NCBI GenBank assembly: GCA_000509225.1
Contig: BAOK01000001.1
Span: forward strand, 186,001-250,000
Direction of reading: 5' to 3'
Length of the DNA: 64,000 nt
Origin: Parvibaculaceae bacterium Mf 1.05b.01
Lineage (GTDB): Bacteria > Pseudomonadota > Alphaproteobacteria > Parvibaculales > Parvibaculaceae
The position numbers were made by a program, and so were the translations under genes. Shown here piece by piece: positions 53,744 through 62,001 of the stretch. Positions within the stretch are counted from its first letter, which is position 1, and each line of letters starts with the position of its first letter. The notes below the pieces were generated by a model. That model ran no database searches. It was not told the DNA's origin and saw only the letters and a list, made by a program, of their open reading frames with translations.

Positions 53744-54646
53744 ATGGACCGGTTTCGCGCAATGCAGGCTTTTGTGGCTGTCGCAGAAGAGGAAGGGTTT
53801 GCCTCTGCTGGGCGCACGCTGCGGCTTTCTGCACCGTCTGTGACGCGTCTCGTCTCTGAGCTGGAAGAAACCCTTGGAGCCAGATTGTTTCATCGAACCA
53901 CGCGCTCTGTGGGTCTCACCGATGCCGGGACGCGGTATCTAGAGGATTGTCGTCGTATCCTGGCTGATCTTGAAGACGCCGACGCCCATGCCGGTGGTCG
54001 GCACGGGCAGCCTGAAGGGTGGGTGTCTGTCACAGGATCAGCGCTGTTTGGACGCCTCGCGCTCACCCCCATTCTGTTCGGCCTGATGGATCGGTATCCG
54101 GGACTCTCTGTGTCCACACTCTTTGTCGACCGGGTGGTTCATATGATGGATGAGGGCATTGATGTGGCTGTGCGGATTGCGGATCTGCCGGATTCGACTC
54201 TGGTCGCTGCCCGGGTTGGCTCTGTGCGCCGGGTTCTCTGCGCAGCACCCTCCTATTTTGCGAAGCATGGGGCGCTAACAAGTGTTGCCGATCTCGATCA
54301 GCACCAGCTGATTGATTTTTCACAGAGCCGGTCCGGCAGTCAGTGGGGACTGGTGTCAGGCAGCAAAACGGTCACGCACCGACCGGAAACGCGATTCCTC
54401 GTGAACACAGCTGACGCCGCGATCGCCGCCGCAGTCGCAGGGCGGGGTGTGACCCGTGTTCTTTCCTATCAGGTCGCCGCAGAAGTGGCCGACGGCAAAT
54501 TGCAGGTTGTGTTGCCAGAGGCGGAAGGGGCACCGCTTCCGGTGCATGTGGTGCATAAGGAAGCGGGCCAAACGTCTGCCCGCGTGCGCGCCGTGGTCGA
54601 CCATCTGGTGGAGGAATTGCGGGCGTCTTCCTGGCTTGAGCACTGA
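53744..54646 (+). CDS. LysR-family transcriptional regulator
   Basis: A 300-residue LysR-type regulator: N-terminal helix-turn-helix (AFVAVAEEEGFASAGRTLRLSAPSVTRLVSELE) and a co-inducer domain (VSVTGSALFGRLALTPILFGLMDRYPGL). It starts at ATG 53744 and is divergent from the VOC-PNPOx genes across 117 AT-rich bases, the usual arrangement for LysR control. The inducer is unknown. It shares a two-way terminator with the acyl-CoA synthetase gene. Confidence 0.9.
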   Translation: MDRFRAMQAFVAVAEEEGFASAGRTLRLSAPSVTRLVSELEETLGARLFHRTTRSVGLTDAGTRYLEDCRRILADLEDADAHAGGRHGQPEGWVSVTGSALFGRLALTPILFGLMDRYPGLSVSTLFVDRVVHMMDEGIDVAVRIADLPDSTLVAARVGSVRRVLCAAPSYFAKHGALTSVADLDQHQLIDFSQSRSGSQWGLVSGSKTVTHRPETRFLVNTADAAIAAAVAGRGVTRVLSYQVAAEVADGKLQVVLPEAEGAPLPVHVVHKEAGQTSARVRAVVDHLVEELRASSWLEH

Positions 54647-54697
54647 AAAAAGGCGGTCCGAGATGTTTGTTCCGGACCGCCCTGTCTTTGTTTTTTG
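54647..54697. terminator. Two-way terminator
   Basis: A perfect nine-base stem (GGCGGTCCG with CGGACCGCC) and a 12-base loop, with AAAAAA before and a T run (CTTTGTTTTTT) after. It can end both the LysR gene (+) and the convergent acyl-CoA synthetase gene (-). Confidence 0.85.
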
Positions 54698-54706
54698 CTC
54701 GATCTG

Positions 54707-56323
54707 TTAAGCGGGAATGCCCAGCTCGTTCAGTGCAAAAGCGGTAACGGCCTTGTAGTCCGCTTTCCCGTTTGAGGCGCGGAAGGGGACCGCGTCACCA
54801 ACCAGAATGCGTTTTGGCGTTTTGTATCCGGCGAGGGCACCGCGGACATGTTGGCGGAGATCTTCCTCGTTAAAATCACCGTCGCCGCTGAGTTTCACAA
54901 TGCCGGTTACGGACTGGCCCCACTTCTCATCGGGTACGCCAACCACCAGGGCGTCGTCAATGGCAGGGTGGGTTTTGAGTACTTCTTCGATCTCTTCCGG
55001 ATAGACCTTTTCGCCTGCAGTGTTGATGCAGACCGATCCACGACCCAACAGGGTAAGCGTGCCGTCTTGTTCGACAGTGCAGAAGTCGCCAGGGATTGAA
55101 TAGCGAACACCATCAATGGTTTTGAATGTCTTCGCTGTTTTTGCTTCGTCTTTGTAGTAACCGACCGGAATAGGACCTGTCAGGGCTATAAAGCCAGGTT
55201 TGTCAGAGCCCGGTTCGATGAGATTGTCTTCTTCGTCAAAAACCTTACACCGATCACCGATCTGGAACTTTGCGGTGCTGATGACGCCATCTGCTGTTGT
55301 GAGGGATGAGCCAAAGCCGAGACCTTCCGACGATCCAAAGCTGTCTGTCATGATGGCCGTCGGCATATGTTTCAGAAGGCCTTGCTTCACTTCCATGGAC
55401 CACATCACGCCTGAGGAGATGAGTGTTTCCATGCTGGAGAGATCATACTTGCCAGGGTTTTCATCAAGCGTCTTCAGAAGCGGCTTTGCGAAGGCATCCC
55501 CGACAATGGCGGCACTTGCTACCTTGTGCTTGTCTATGGCGACAAGCATTTCTTCCGGACTGAACGACGGATGGCTGAGTGTGACCACACATCCACCGTT
55601 CATCTGATTGCCAAGGGCAGTAAGCAACCCTGTGCCGTGCATGAGCGGGCAGGCAGGGATCATCTTGCCTGCAGGGCCTACCTCTTTGATGGCCGCTTGC
55701 AATTCTTCCAGTGACTCCGGCACGGGCCCCAACCGACGAAGCGCATTCAATTGTGCTTCGCGCATATCACCATGACGCCACATGACGCCTTTGGGCATGC
55801 CGGTTGTGCCGCCGGTATAGATGAAGAGCTGATCGTCCGGCGAGCGCTTGATATCGAGCTGTGATCCGTCGCCGTTGGTGGCGAGGGTTTCAAAATCTTC
55901 TGCAAATGCGGCGGTCGTTCCGTCTTCTGTCACCTCGACAAAGGTGGCGACCTTTGTTAGCCGATCTTTCAACTCTTCAATGATATGGCGAAACTCAGAA
56001 CCATAGACAACGGTTTGCGCATCAGAATTGTCGAAGATGTAGAAGACCTCGTCAGCAGTGTAGCGGTAATTGACGTTTACGTGCGTCATACGCGCCTTAA
56101 AGCTGGTAGCCAGAGTCTCCATATATTCAGGTCGATTGCGCATATAGAAGGCGAGCTTGTCGCCAGGCTTGGCGCCGCGCTCAATCAGGCCCCGTGCGAT
56201 ATTGTTTGTGCGCTTGGTTGTTTCGCCCCAGGTGATCATGCGATCGCCATGGATCATTGCCGGTGCATCAGCCGGCAGCATGGGCGCAATCGTGTCGAGT
56301 ATATCGCCATAGTTCCAGGCCAT
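54707..56323 (-). CDS. Acyl-CoA synthetase (AMP-forming)
   Basis: A 538-residue ANL-superfamily enzyme that makes acyl-AMP and then acyl-CoA. AMP-binding P-loop: FIYTGGTTGMPKGVMW (near 172-187); further motifs DSFGSSEG, GDFCTVEQDGTLTLLGR and the late Lys region (SNGKADYK). ATG 56323 follows GGGGAGGAA. The chain-length or aromatic preference is unknown; with the nearby dehydrogenases it suggests acyl or ring-side-chain breakdown. Confidence 0.93.
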   Translation of the reverse strand: MAWNYGDILDTIAPMLPADAPAMIHGDRMITWGETTKRTNNIARGLIERGAKPGDKLAFYMRNRPEYMETLATSFKARMTHVNVNYRYTADEVFYIFDNSDAQTVVYGSEFRHIIEELKDRLTKVATFVEVTEDGTTAAFAEDFETLATNGDGSQLDIKRSPDDQLFIYTGGTTGMPKGVMWRHGDMREAQLNALRRLGPVPESLEELQAAIKEVGPAGKMIPACPLMHGTGLLTALGNQMNGGCVVTLSHPSFSPEEMLVAIDKHKVASAAIVGDAFAKPLLKTLDENPGKYDLSSMETLISSGVMWSMEVKQGLLKHMPTAIMTDSFGSSEGLGFGSSLTTADGVISTAKFQIGDRCKVFDEEDNLIEPGSDKPGFIALTGPIPVGYYKDEAKTAKTFKTIDGVRYSIPGDFCTVEQDGTLTLLGRGSVCINTAGEKVYPEEIEEVLKTHPAIDDALVVGVPDEKWGQSVTGIVKLSGDGDFNEEDLRQHVRGALAGYKTPKRILVGDAVPFRASNGKADYKAVTAFALNELGIPA

Positions 56324-56415
56324 ATGTTCCTCCCCGTTTTTTATGTGTTCGGGCGTTGTTCGCCCTTTGGGGCAAATATACCGCGCCACACGGCAAGGTC
56401 ACGCGAAACCGTCAG

Positions 56416-57039
56416 TTATGCATGGGCTGCGCGCTGACGCCGCTTCAAGAAGGCTATGAGGCGGACGAGAAGGGCGCCGAAGACCAAGGCGGACCCGACG
56501 ACACCCACGACAAATAGGTTTTCAGGTCTGTCGCCTGTCTCGCCATCTGACAGGCGCCCCAAATAGGTGATCAGGAAGATGAGCCAGAGATAGTGCAGTC
56601 CGACTGAGTGCAATCTCCGCCAGTTGGGGCCGAGCTTTCTGACGCTCCAATCGTTCGATGTTGCGGCCATGGCAAACATGAGGACATAGGCCAGACCGCC
56701 ACCGATCAATGTCGCTGCGTCGGGTGATGCGCCCAAAAAGACGAAATAGCCGGTCAGGGCACCCAGATGAATTGTGTGGGCAATGGCGAAGTTCAGACCA
56801 AGATAACGCCTGTTCTTCTGCAACCAGCGGGTAAGGTTTGATCGCCAGAGGGTGACAAGCGGCCCGGCCAGGTAAGCCAGGAGGAAGAGGGGGAAGCTCA
56901 CGCGGACCGTGTAGCGCGCTGCCAGCTGCAGGCCGCGGTCGCTCACACCGAAAAGCACCAAAGGCCCAAAAACCGTTGCGATGGAGGCGACCAGCGTTAC
57001 GGCAAAAAGCCATGAAGGGATTATTCTCGTCGTGCCCAT
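56416..57039 (-). CDS. Ferric-reductase-like membrane protein
   Basis: A 207-residue protein with six membrane segments of the ferric-reductase transmembrane family, related to the YedZ/MsrQ type. Conserved His in NFAIAHTIHLGAL and WRRLHSVGLHYLW fit heme b binding. No flavin or NAD domain is present. It is divergent from a TetR regulator, and two matching palindromes lie between them, so TetR control is likely. Confidence 0.75.
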   Translation of the reverse strand: MGTTRIIPSWLFAVTLVASIATVFGPLVLFGVSDRGLQLAARYTVRVSFPLFLLAYLAGPLVTLWRSNLTRWLQKNRRYLGLNFAIAHTIHLGALTGYFVFLGASPDAATLIGGGLAYVLMFAMAATSNDWSVRKLGPNWRRLHSVGLHYLWLIFLITYLGRLSDGETGDRPENLFVVGVVGSALVFGALLVRLIAFLKRRQRAAHA

Positions 57040-57052
57040 TCTTGATCTCCCA

Positions 57053-57085
57053 GATCCAATTCATACAATCTGTATGAATTGGATC
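57053..57085. promoter_or_regulatory. TetR operator 1, perfect 33-base palindrome
   Basis: Two perfect 15-base arms (GATCCAATTCATACA and its complement) flank three bases. It lies 14 bases before the ferric-reductase-like start. The core TCATACA-N3-TGTATGA recurs at 57108. The likely protein is the divergent TetR regulator. A terminator is less likely, as no gene ends here. Confidence 0.8.
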
Positions 57086-57107
57086 GTGTATAGTTGCTTT
57101 GAAATTT

Positions 57108-57124
57108 TCATACAAGCTGTATTT
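57108..57124. promoter_or_regulatory. TetR operator 2, partial copy
   Basis: TCATACA-AGC-TGTATTT repeats the core of operator 1 with two mismatches at one end, 47 bases from it centre to centre, and ends two bases before the tetR start codon. This position would give self-repression. Confidence 0.65.
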
Positions 57125-57126
57125 TT

Positions 57127-57720
57127 ATGAACGCCCCCGCGAAAAAACCCTCACGCAATCACACAAAACTGCTGAAGGCCGCGCGTGCTCTGTTTGTGTC
57201 TCGGGGATATGCGGAGACGGGGACTGAGGAGATCGTCGCCCGCGCGGGTGTGACCCGTGGCGCGCTCTATCACCAGTTTTCAGACAAAAAGGACCTCTTC
57301 CGGGCGCTTTTTCTCGACATGCTGAATGACGTTGCCATGGAACTGTTTGAGAAAACCATGGATGAGATCGCCCACGACCGGGAGGATCTGGTCGTGGGGA
57401 CGCGCATCCTTCTTGATCTCTACAGCAGGAAAGACATCAAACAGGTGATCCTGCTGGACGGGCCCGCTGTGCTGGGCTGGGAAGAGTGGCGTGAGCTCCA
57501 AGAACCGCTCAACAAAGCGCTGGTGACCCATTCTCTGGAACACCTCGTAGACGAAGGGATCTTGCCGAAGCAGCCCTTGGAGCCGTTGGCTGATCTCATT
57601 GGTGGCTCGCTGATGCAGGCGGGGCTCGCGATTGCGAATGCGAAAGACCCTGATGCCGCGCGAAAGATCTACGCAAAAAGCCTGGAAGCTCTGCTCGCGC
57701 CGATTGCGACCCCAAAATAA
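57127..57720 (+). CDS. TetR-family transcriptional regulator
   Basis: A 197-residue TetR-type regulator: N-terminal helix-turn-helix (LLKAARALFVSRGYAETGTEEIVARAGVTRGALYHQFSDKKDL, split here across residues 13-55) and a variable ligand domain. It is divergent from the ferric-reductase-like gene and should bind the palindromes at 57053 and 57108. The ligand is unknown. Its end is five bases from the convergent protease gene. Confidence 0.92.
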   Translation: MNAPAKKPSRNHTKLLKAARALFVSRGYAETGTEEIVARAGVTRGALYHQFSDKKDLFRALFLDMLNDVAMELFEKTMDEIAHDREDLVVGTRILLDLYSRKDIKQVILLDGPAVLGWEEWRELQEPLNKALVTHSLEHLVDEGILPKQPLEPLADLIGGSLMQAGLAIANAKDPDAARKIYAKSLEALLAPIATPK

Positions 57721-57725
57721 GACAG

Positions 57726-58628
57726 TTAGCAGTCGATCTGGTCGCCTGCGTTGCAAATTGATGCGGTGTTTGCCAGTTGGATGGGCGCGCCTTCAACTGT
57801 CAGGCGCTTTATCACGGCCAGAAAATCATTGTCCACGCGGATTGCCGTGTTCGGATTGAACCGGTCGTCAAACGGAAAGCCAGTTTGATGCACCACCGGA
57901 TTGAACCGCGTCGAGTTGACGGCGATTGTGAAGACATCTGTTGGTGTCCGAAGGAGCAGGGGCCCGCCTGACCAACCAGAAATCATGTCGCAGTCATGGT
58001 TGAAAACGCGGGCGTCTCCAAAATTGTGACTGCCGCTTCTTTTGTGTCTTGGGCCACAGTTTTCGGACATGAGCATGGGTAGGCGTTCGCCATTGTGTCC
58101 GGCGAGTTGAATGAGGCCTCCCGCCGCGCGGTGGTCTTCGATTGCAGCCAGATCAACTGACAGGGGCATGGGCATGTCAATTGGGACGCGGCCCTGTACT
58201 ACTGCAACAGCCCAGTCATCATTCCATCCTTTGCCGGGAGTTGAGGTTCCGGTCATCACATAAGTGATCGGAAGGGCGCGTGTGGCGTCGCCTTCGGGTA
58301 AAAAGGAACAGTCTTGCCAGCGGTCCCCTTCTTTTGTGTAGAAGGCGTGGGCAACTGTGGTGATCACCTCATGGCGTCGGGCTGGATTCGCGTCTGGTGT
58401 TGTGATGAGACTGGCCGTTGGAATGCGCTTCGTATCAGCACAGGCGATGACACCGACAAATCCCATTTGATCATCCGGCGTGATAAGGCGTCGATCATCT
58501 ATTTCAAAGACATTTGCGAATGAGGGGATTGCTGGAAGAAGCAGTGCTGCTGCCGCAGCTGACAGACCAATGGCAAGGCGTTTGTGCCATTGAAAAGCCC
58601 GTTCAATAAAAGCCTGTTCCACACTCAT
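57726..58628 (-). CDS. Secreted trypsin-like serine protease
   Basis: A 300-residue protein with a signal or anchor segment (residues 18-38) and a trypsin fold. Catalytic residues: His in VITTVAHAFY, Asp in NDDWAVAVV and Ser in MISGWSGGPLLL, where GWSGG replaces the common GDSGG. A periplasmic or secreted place is inferred. ATG 58628 (AGG seven bases ahead) is preferred over GTG 58646. Confidence 0.8.
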   Translation of the reverse strand: MSVEQAFIERAFQWHKRLAIGLSAAAAALLLPAIPSFANVFEIDDRRLITPDDQMGFVGVIACADTKRIPTASLITTPDANPARRHEVITTVAHAFYTKEGDRWQDCSFLPEGDATRALPITYVMTGTSTPGKGWNDDWAVAVVQGRVPIDMPMPLSVDLAAIEDHRAAGGLIQLAGHNGERLPMLMSENCGPRHKRSGSHNFGDARVFNHDCDMISGWSGGPLLLRTPTDVFTIAVNSTRFNPVVHQTGFPFDDRFNPNTAIRVDNDFLAVIKRLTVEGAPIQLANTASICNAGDQIDC

Positions 58629-58684
58629 GGAATGACCTAGCCCCACGGTGACGTTGGGGAAAGTTTAGCACGGGAATGGTAAAT

Positions 58685-58713
58685 AAAAAGGGCGATACCC
58701 GCAGGTATCGCCC
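58685..58713 (-). terminator. Terminator after the diiron gene
   Basis: A perfect ten-base stem (GGGCGATACC with GGTATCGCCC) with a four-base loop CGCA, followed on the - strand by TTTTTATTT. It lies 37 bases beyond the stop of the ferritin-like gene. Confidence 0.85.
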
Positions 58714-58749
58714 CATTTTACGAAATTGTGATCAGTTCTTCAGCCGCTG

Positions 58750-59883
58750 TCATTCAGCTGCTGTCATAGTATCAAGCGACATGTATTTGTTGGTGTTTCC
58801 GTTCAGTTCGCGGAGATATTTGATGCCTTCCTCGGCAATATCATCACCAACCATCCGATCACCTTCTTGGTGAAGCTCTTTCATATCGATGAAGGCGGCA
58901 TAGTTCGCTGAGGTGCGGTCCGTGATCACGCCTGCTTTCAGAAGTGTTTTGATGAGAACACGGAAGATATTGGTGGCTTCCATCATGTCTTCGCGAACGG
59001 CAGAGTCTGTCATCGCCTCCATGAAGGCACTTTGAACCCATTCCCAATCGAGCCCTACGGCTGCATAAATGTGCTTCTTCTGCTCCGGACTGCCCAGATT
59101 GTAGAGGAGAACCTGGAAGACCTCCCAGGCCCAATCCTCGATCTGATTGCGTTCATGCTCGGAGAGTTTGGGAATGGTGCGATCTGCCCAGATTTTTCCA
59201 AACTTATGGTGGAACGCCTCGTCGGTCATGGTGAGCTGCATCAGCTTGGTCATGACAGGGTCGTTGGACTGTTTATAGAAAGTCGCGAAGGCACCCATGG
59301 CGAGCCCTTCTACCAGCATCTGCATGCCGACAATCTTTTTCCACACAAGAGGCGATAGAACGAGTTCTGTCAGAAGGTCCCCAAGAGCAGGACCCACGGC
59401 AACAGGTTTGCCCCACCTGGCTTTGATGTAGTTTGAAAAGCCAGCAACGTGGCGGGCTTCTTCGCGTGTCTGGTTTGCTGCGTATTCCTGTGCGCCTGGG
59501 TCTTTGAGAATGTGGCAGAGGCTCGCAGATAGAGCTAAGGCACCTTGCTCACCATGCAGGATCGAAGAGAGTGACCATTGCACGTCCAGATTGACGAGTT
59601 TGATGCGTTGCTTTTCATCAATCTTGTCATTGATCGCGGTTTGCAGTTCTGCAAGGCCGAGCGGATCGACCAGGTATTCGTTTTCCATATCGAAGGGTTG
59701 GCTGAAGTCCACAAACTTCGGGTCCTGCGGGTCCCAGAAGTGGTCGTGGGTCGCTGAGATGATCTTGTCGAAGGCTGTCGAGCGATTGCCGTATCTCTCA
59801 ACCTCCATCATGGCCGGAAAATCATCCGGTGCGACGGCTTCATACGCACTATCAACTGTGATGTTGGTCTGTTCGGTAGACAT
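58750..59883 (-). CDS. Ferritin-like diiron protein
   Basis: A 377-residue soluble protein with two matched iron-ligand pairs: Glu112 (HGEQGAL) with Glu142-x-x-His145 (REEARH), and Glu192 (LVEGLAMG) with Glu222-x-x-His225 (TDEAFHH), each 30 residues apart. This is the carboxylate-bridged diiron four-helix pattern of ferritin-like oxygenases and R2-type proteins. The reaction is unknown; oxygenation of an acyl or aromatic substrate is possible. Strong GGAGGAG before ATG 59883. It is a single-gene unit with its own terminator. Confidence 0.8.
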   Translation of the reverse strand: MSTEQTNITVDSAYEAVAPDDFPAMMEVERYGNRSTAFDKIISATHDHFWDPQDPKFVDFSQPFDMENEYLVDPLGLAELQTAINDKIDEKQRIKLVNLDVQWSLSSILHGEQGALALSASLCHILKDPGAQEYAANQTREEARHVAGFSNYIKARWGKPVAVGPALGDLLTELVLSPLVWKKIVGMQMLVEGLAMGAFATFYKQSNDPVMTKLMQLTMTDEAFHHKFGKIWADRTIPKLSEHERNQIEDWAWEVFQVLLYNLGSPEQKKHIYAAVGLDWEWVQSAFMEAMTDSAVREDMMEATNIFRVLIKTLLKAGVITDRTSANYAAFIDMKELHQEGDRMVGDDIAEEGIKYLRELNGNTNKYMSLDTMTAAE

Positions 59884-59994
59884 GGCTCTCCTCCAAGGCG
59901 ATCTACAAGACTGGCTTGGTTGATAGCCTAGCCGGAAATCGCAATCGAACGCAAAAAAATGACGGGTCAGTCACCTTCCTTTTGCCGTGGTGAT

Positions 59995-60558
59995 CTACTT
60001 GGTTCGGATTAGGCTTGGTCGGCGGATGGCGTCCAGGGGCAGGATTTCTGCGGTGGTTTTTGGCTGTGGCGCATTGTGTTTTTCAAGCGGACCTTGATAT
60101 AGCTCGTCAGTTTCCCGGCGCCGGTCCGGCCCCAGATAGGTTGGTGTGCGGATAAAAAAGCTCGGATTGCTGACGATTGAGACCAGTCGTTCATAGAGGG
60201 TCTGCCAGGAAACAGGCTTTGCGAGATATTCTGTCACGCCACTTGCCCGTGCCTTTTCGACATGTTCCTTCTCAAGGTGGCCAGACAACATGATGATGGG
60301 TACATAAGGATTGGGATTGTCTGGAGCTGTGCGAATATGATTTGTCAGCTCATACCCGTCCATGGGGGCCATGGCGCCATCTGTTATGACAATGTCGGGC
60401 GCTGTTTCCATGTAAAGCGCCAAGCCCTTTTCGCCATCCTCCGCGATGAGAATGTCGGTGATGCTCATGGCTTCGAGGAGGGCTTCAAGCAAGGTCCGCA
60501 TTTGCTCGCTATCTTCGACGATCAAAATTCTTAGGGGAGCAAGGCTTGCTTCAGTCAT
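59995..60558 (-). CDS. Single-receiver response regulator (CheY-like)
   Basis: A 187-residue protein: receiver domain 7-125 (LRILIVEDSEQMRTLLEAL, VITDGAMAPMDG with the phospho-acceptor Asp, TEYLAKPVSW) and a 60-residue tail (YLGPDRRRE) with no DNA-binding domain. The GPDRR tail motif is common in alphaproteobacterial receiver proteins. ATG 60558 follows GGAGG. It lies four bases after the HPt gene, so the two proteins probably exchange phosphate. Confidence 0.88.
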   Translation of the reverse strand: MTEASLAPLRILIVEDSEQMRTLLEALLEAMSITDILIAEDGEKGLALYMETAPDIVITDGAMAPMDGYELTNHIRTAPDNPNPYVPIIMLSGHLEKEHVEKARASGVTEYLAKPVSWQTLYERLVSIVSNPSFFIRTPTYLGPDRRRETDELYQGPLEKHNAPQPKTTAEILPLDAIRRPSLIRTK

Positions 60559-60562
60559 GGTG

Positions 60563-61090
60563 TTACCCTCCAGCCTTTGCTTCGCCTGCGGGATCAGGTC
60601 GGACATCAGACAGTTCGTCCAATCTTTTTAGAACCAGATCTGCGAAAGCGCCTTCGGGTTCTGGCGAAAGACTGGCGACATGATTGAGGGCATCAATATG
60701 ATCCTCAATTGCCGGAATGACTTTGGGTGCCTGGTCGAAGCGCGCACAAATTCTGGTTGCTATTTGTCCAGACAGGGGGCGACCAAATGTGCCGGCAACG
60801 CCACGGATGTCATGGGCGATTTCATAGATTTTCGCCCGCGTATCCTCGGTGCCAGATTTCCAGCCAATATAGGCGCGTTCCATATCCGAAATATGCGACT
60901 GCAGGACTTTTGTGTAATCCTGTTCCAGAACTGAAACGACATCGCTTATGCGGGTCAGTATCCGCGGGTCCATGCGCATGTGGGCGCCTTCGGTGGCGAG
61001 ACCTTTGGTCTCTGCAATGGACGGAACGGGAACCACTTCTGGTGGTCCACCCAGAAGCGACCGCATCGCTACATCTGGCTTGTGTTGCAT
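60563..61090 (-). CDS. HPt-domain phosphotransfer protein
   Basis: A 175-residue protein whose middle and C-terminal parts look like a histidine phosphotransfer domain: IYEIAHDIRGVAGTFGRPL holds the candidate phospho-His in the AHxxxG setting, followed by helices (ATRICARFDQ, IDALNHVASL). ATG 61090 has AAGGG upstream. It is followed immediately by the receiver gene. The kinase is not in this window, unless the hybrid kinase at 26.9 kb serves it. Confidence 0.78.
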   Translation of the reverse strand: MQHKPDVAMRSLLGGPPEVVPVPSIAETKGLATEGAHMRMDPRILTRISDVVSVLEQDYTKVLQSHISDMERAYIGWKSGTEDTRAKIYEIAHDIRGVAGTFGRPLSGQIATRICARFDQAPKVIPAIEDHIDALNHVASLSPEPEGAFADLVLKRLDELSDVRPDPAGEAKAGG

Positions 61091-61178
61091 ACTAGCACCC
61101 TTGCCCAGAGCCGAAAGCATCCCCTGATCTTCCGTTGGACGTCTGCAAAGACTAGTCGTTCAAGGTTAAGAATATGTC

Positions 61179-61195
61179 GGTCAACGTGGTTGACC
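61179..61195. promoter_or_regulatory. Palindrome between the flagellin-like and HPt genes
   Basis: GGTCAAC-GTG-GTTGACC is a perfect seven-base inverted repeat. Read on the - strand the region also gives TTAA-N7-TCAA (61190-61204), one mismatch from a CtrA box. It lies about 90 bases before the HPt start. The binding factor is unknown; there is no T run, so it is not a good terminator. Confidence 0.35.
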
Positions 61196-61214
61196 AGTCG
61201 TTAAGACGGTGCGG

Positions 61215-61880
61215 TCAGTGGCCCGCGCCGGTGGGTTTTGTCGCCTGAGCCGCGTCCGGACCAAAGTCCTGGTCCAGGCGGGCGAGACGTTCTGCAAGGA
61301 CTGCGGAGCTGTCGGCAAAAAGATCAGCGACACGAGAGGCTGTGCGTCGTGCGGCATCGATTTCAGCGATGGTGCGCTCAATCTCCATTTGGCTGGCAAA
61401 TTCTTCACGTGGTGATCTGAGGTCAAGGCCCTCAGGCTCAATTGTCAGGTTTGCCACATGGAGCGCAATGGAGGCACGTTCTTCTGAGTCGAGCTTGATT
61501 TCGTAGGTGCTTCTGGCGCCATCAAGCAGATTCATGCCGTTGTGCTCGGCCCGCTCAACAGTGTCTGAAATGGTCTGGAGCAGTGTGATGTACCGGTTTG
61601 CGATCAGGGCCCTGCGTCCGACGCTTTCCGTCTCTCGGGCAGTCGCGGTAAGGAGTTCAGCTTCCACAAGCAGGTCAGCAACGATGTCGACCGCCAGGAT
61701 GGCAGTTTCAACGGTGTTGAGTGCCGTGGCAATCTCAGCGCCAGCCTTGGCAACCTTCGCGGGTGCGCCGGTTGCGAGACTTTTCATCACTCGGGTGACT
61801 GCTTCGCCAGTGGGTACAGGAGGTACGGCTGCCTCGGCAGGATTGCCCTGCTTGCCGACAAGTTTGCTGATAAGTCCCAT
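61215..61880 (-). CDS. Flagellin-like helical protein
   Basis: A 221-residue protein, Ala/Glu rich and largely helical. Residues near 106-125 (RAEHNGMNLLDGARSTYEI) resemble the flagellin D1 signature (xxFNGxNLLDG), and the C-terminal helix (EIDAARRTASRVADLFADSS...) resembles the flagellin C-terminal region. The usual flagellin N-terminal sequence is absent, so it is unlikely to be a filament subunit as such. ATG 61880 has AAAGGA at eight bases; the ATG at 61919 has none. It lies upstream of the HPt and receiver genes on the same strand. Confidence 0.6.
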   Translation of the reverse strand: MGLISKLVGKQGNPAEAAVPPVPTGEAVTRVMKSLATGAPAKVAKAGAEIATALNTVETAILAVDIVADLLVEAELLTATARETESVGRRALIANRYITLLQTISDTVERAEHNGMNLLDGARSTYEIKLDSEERASIALHVANLTIEPEGLDLRSPREEFASQMEIERTIAEIDAARRTASRVADLFADSSAVLAERLARLDQDFGPDAAQATKPTGAGH

Positions 61881-62001
61881 ATCCGTCGTTCCTTTGCCGC
61901 CAGTCTCGGTTTCCGACATTTGGCGATTTGCGCTGGATAGACGGTAATTGCAGTAGAGTTTACAGTTTATGAATAAATCATCCCAATAAGGCCCAGACTG
62001 A

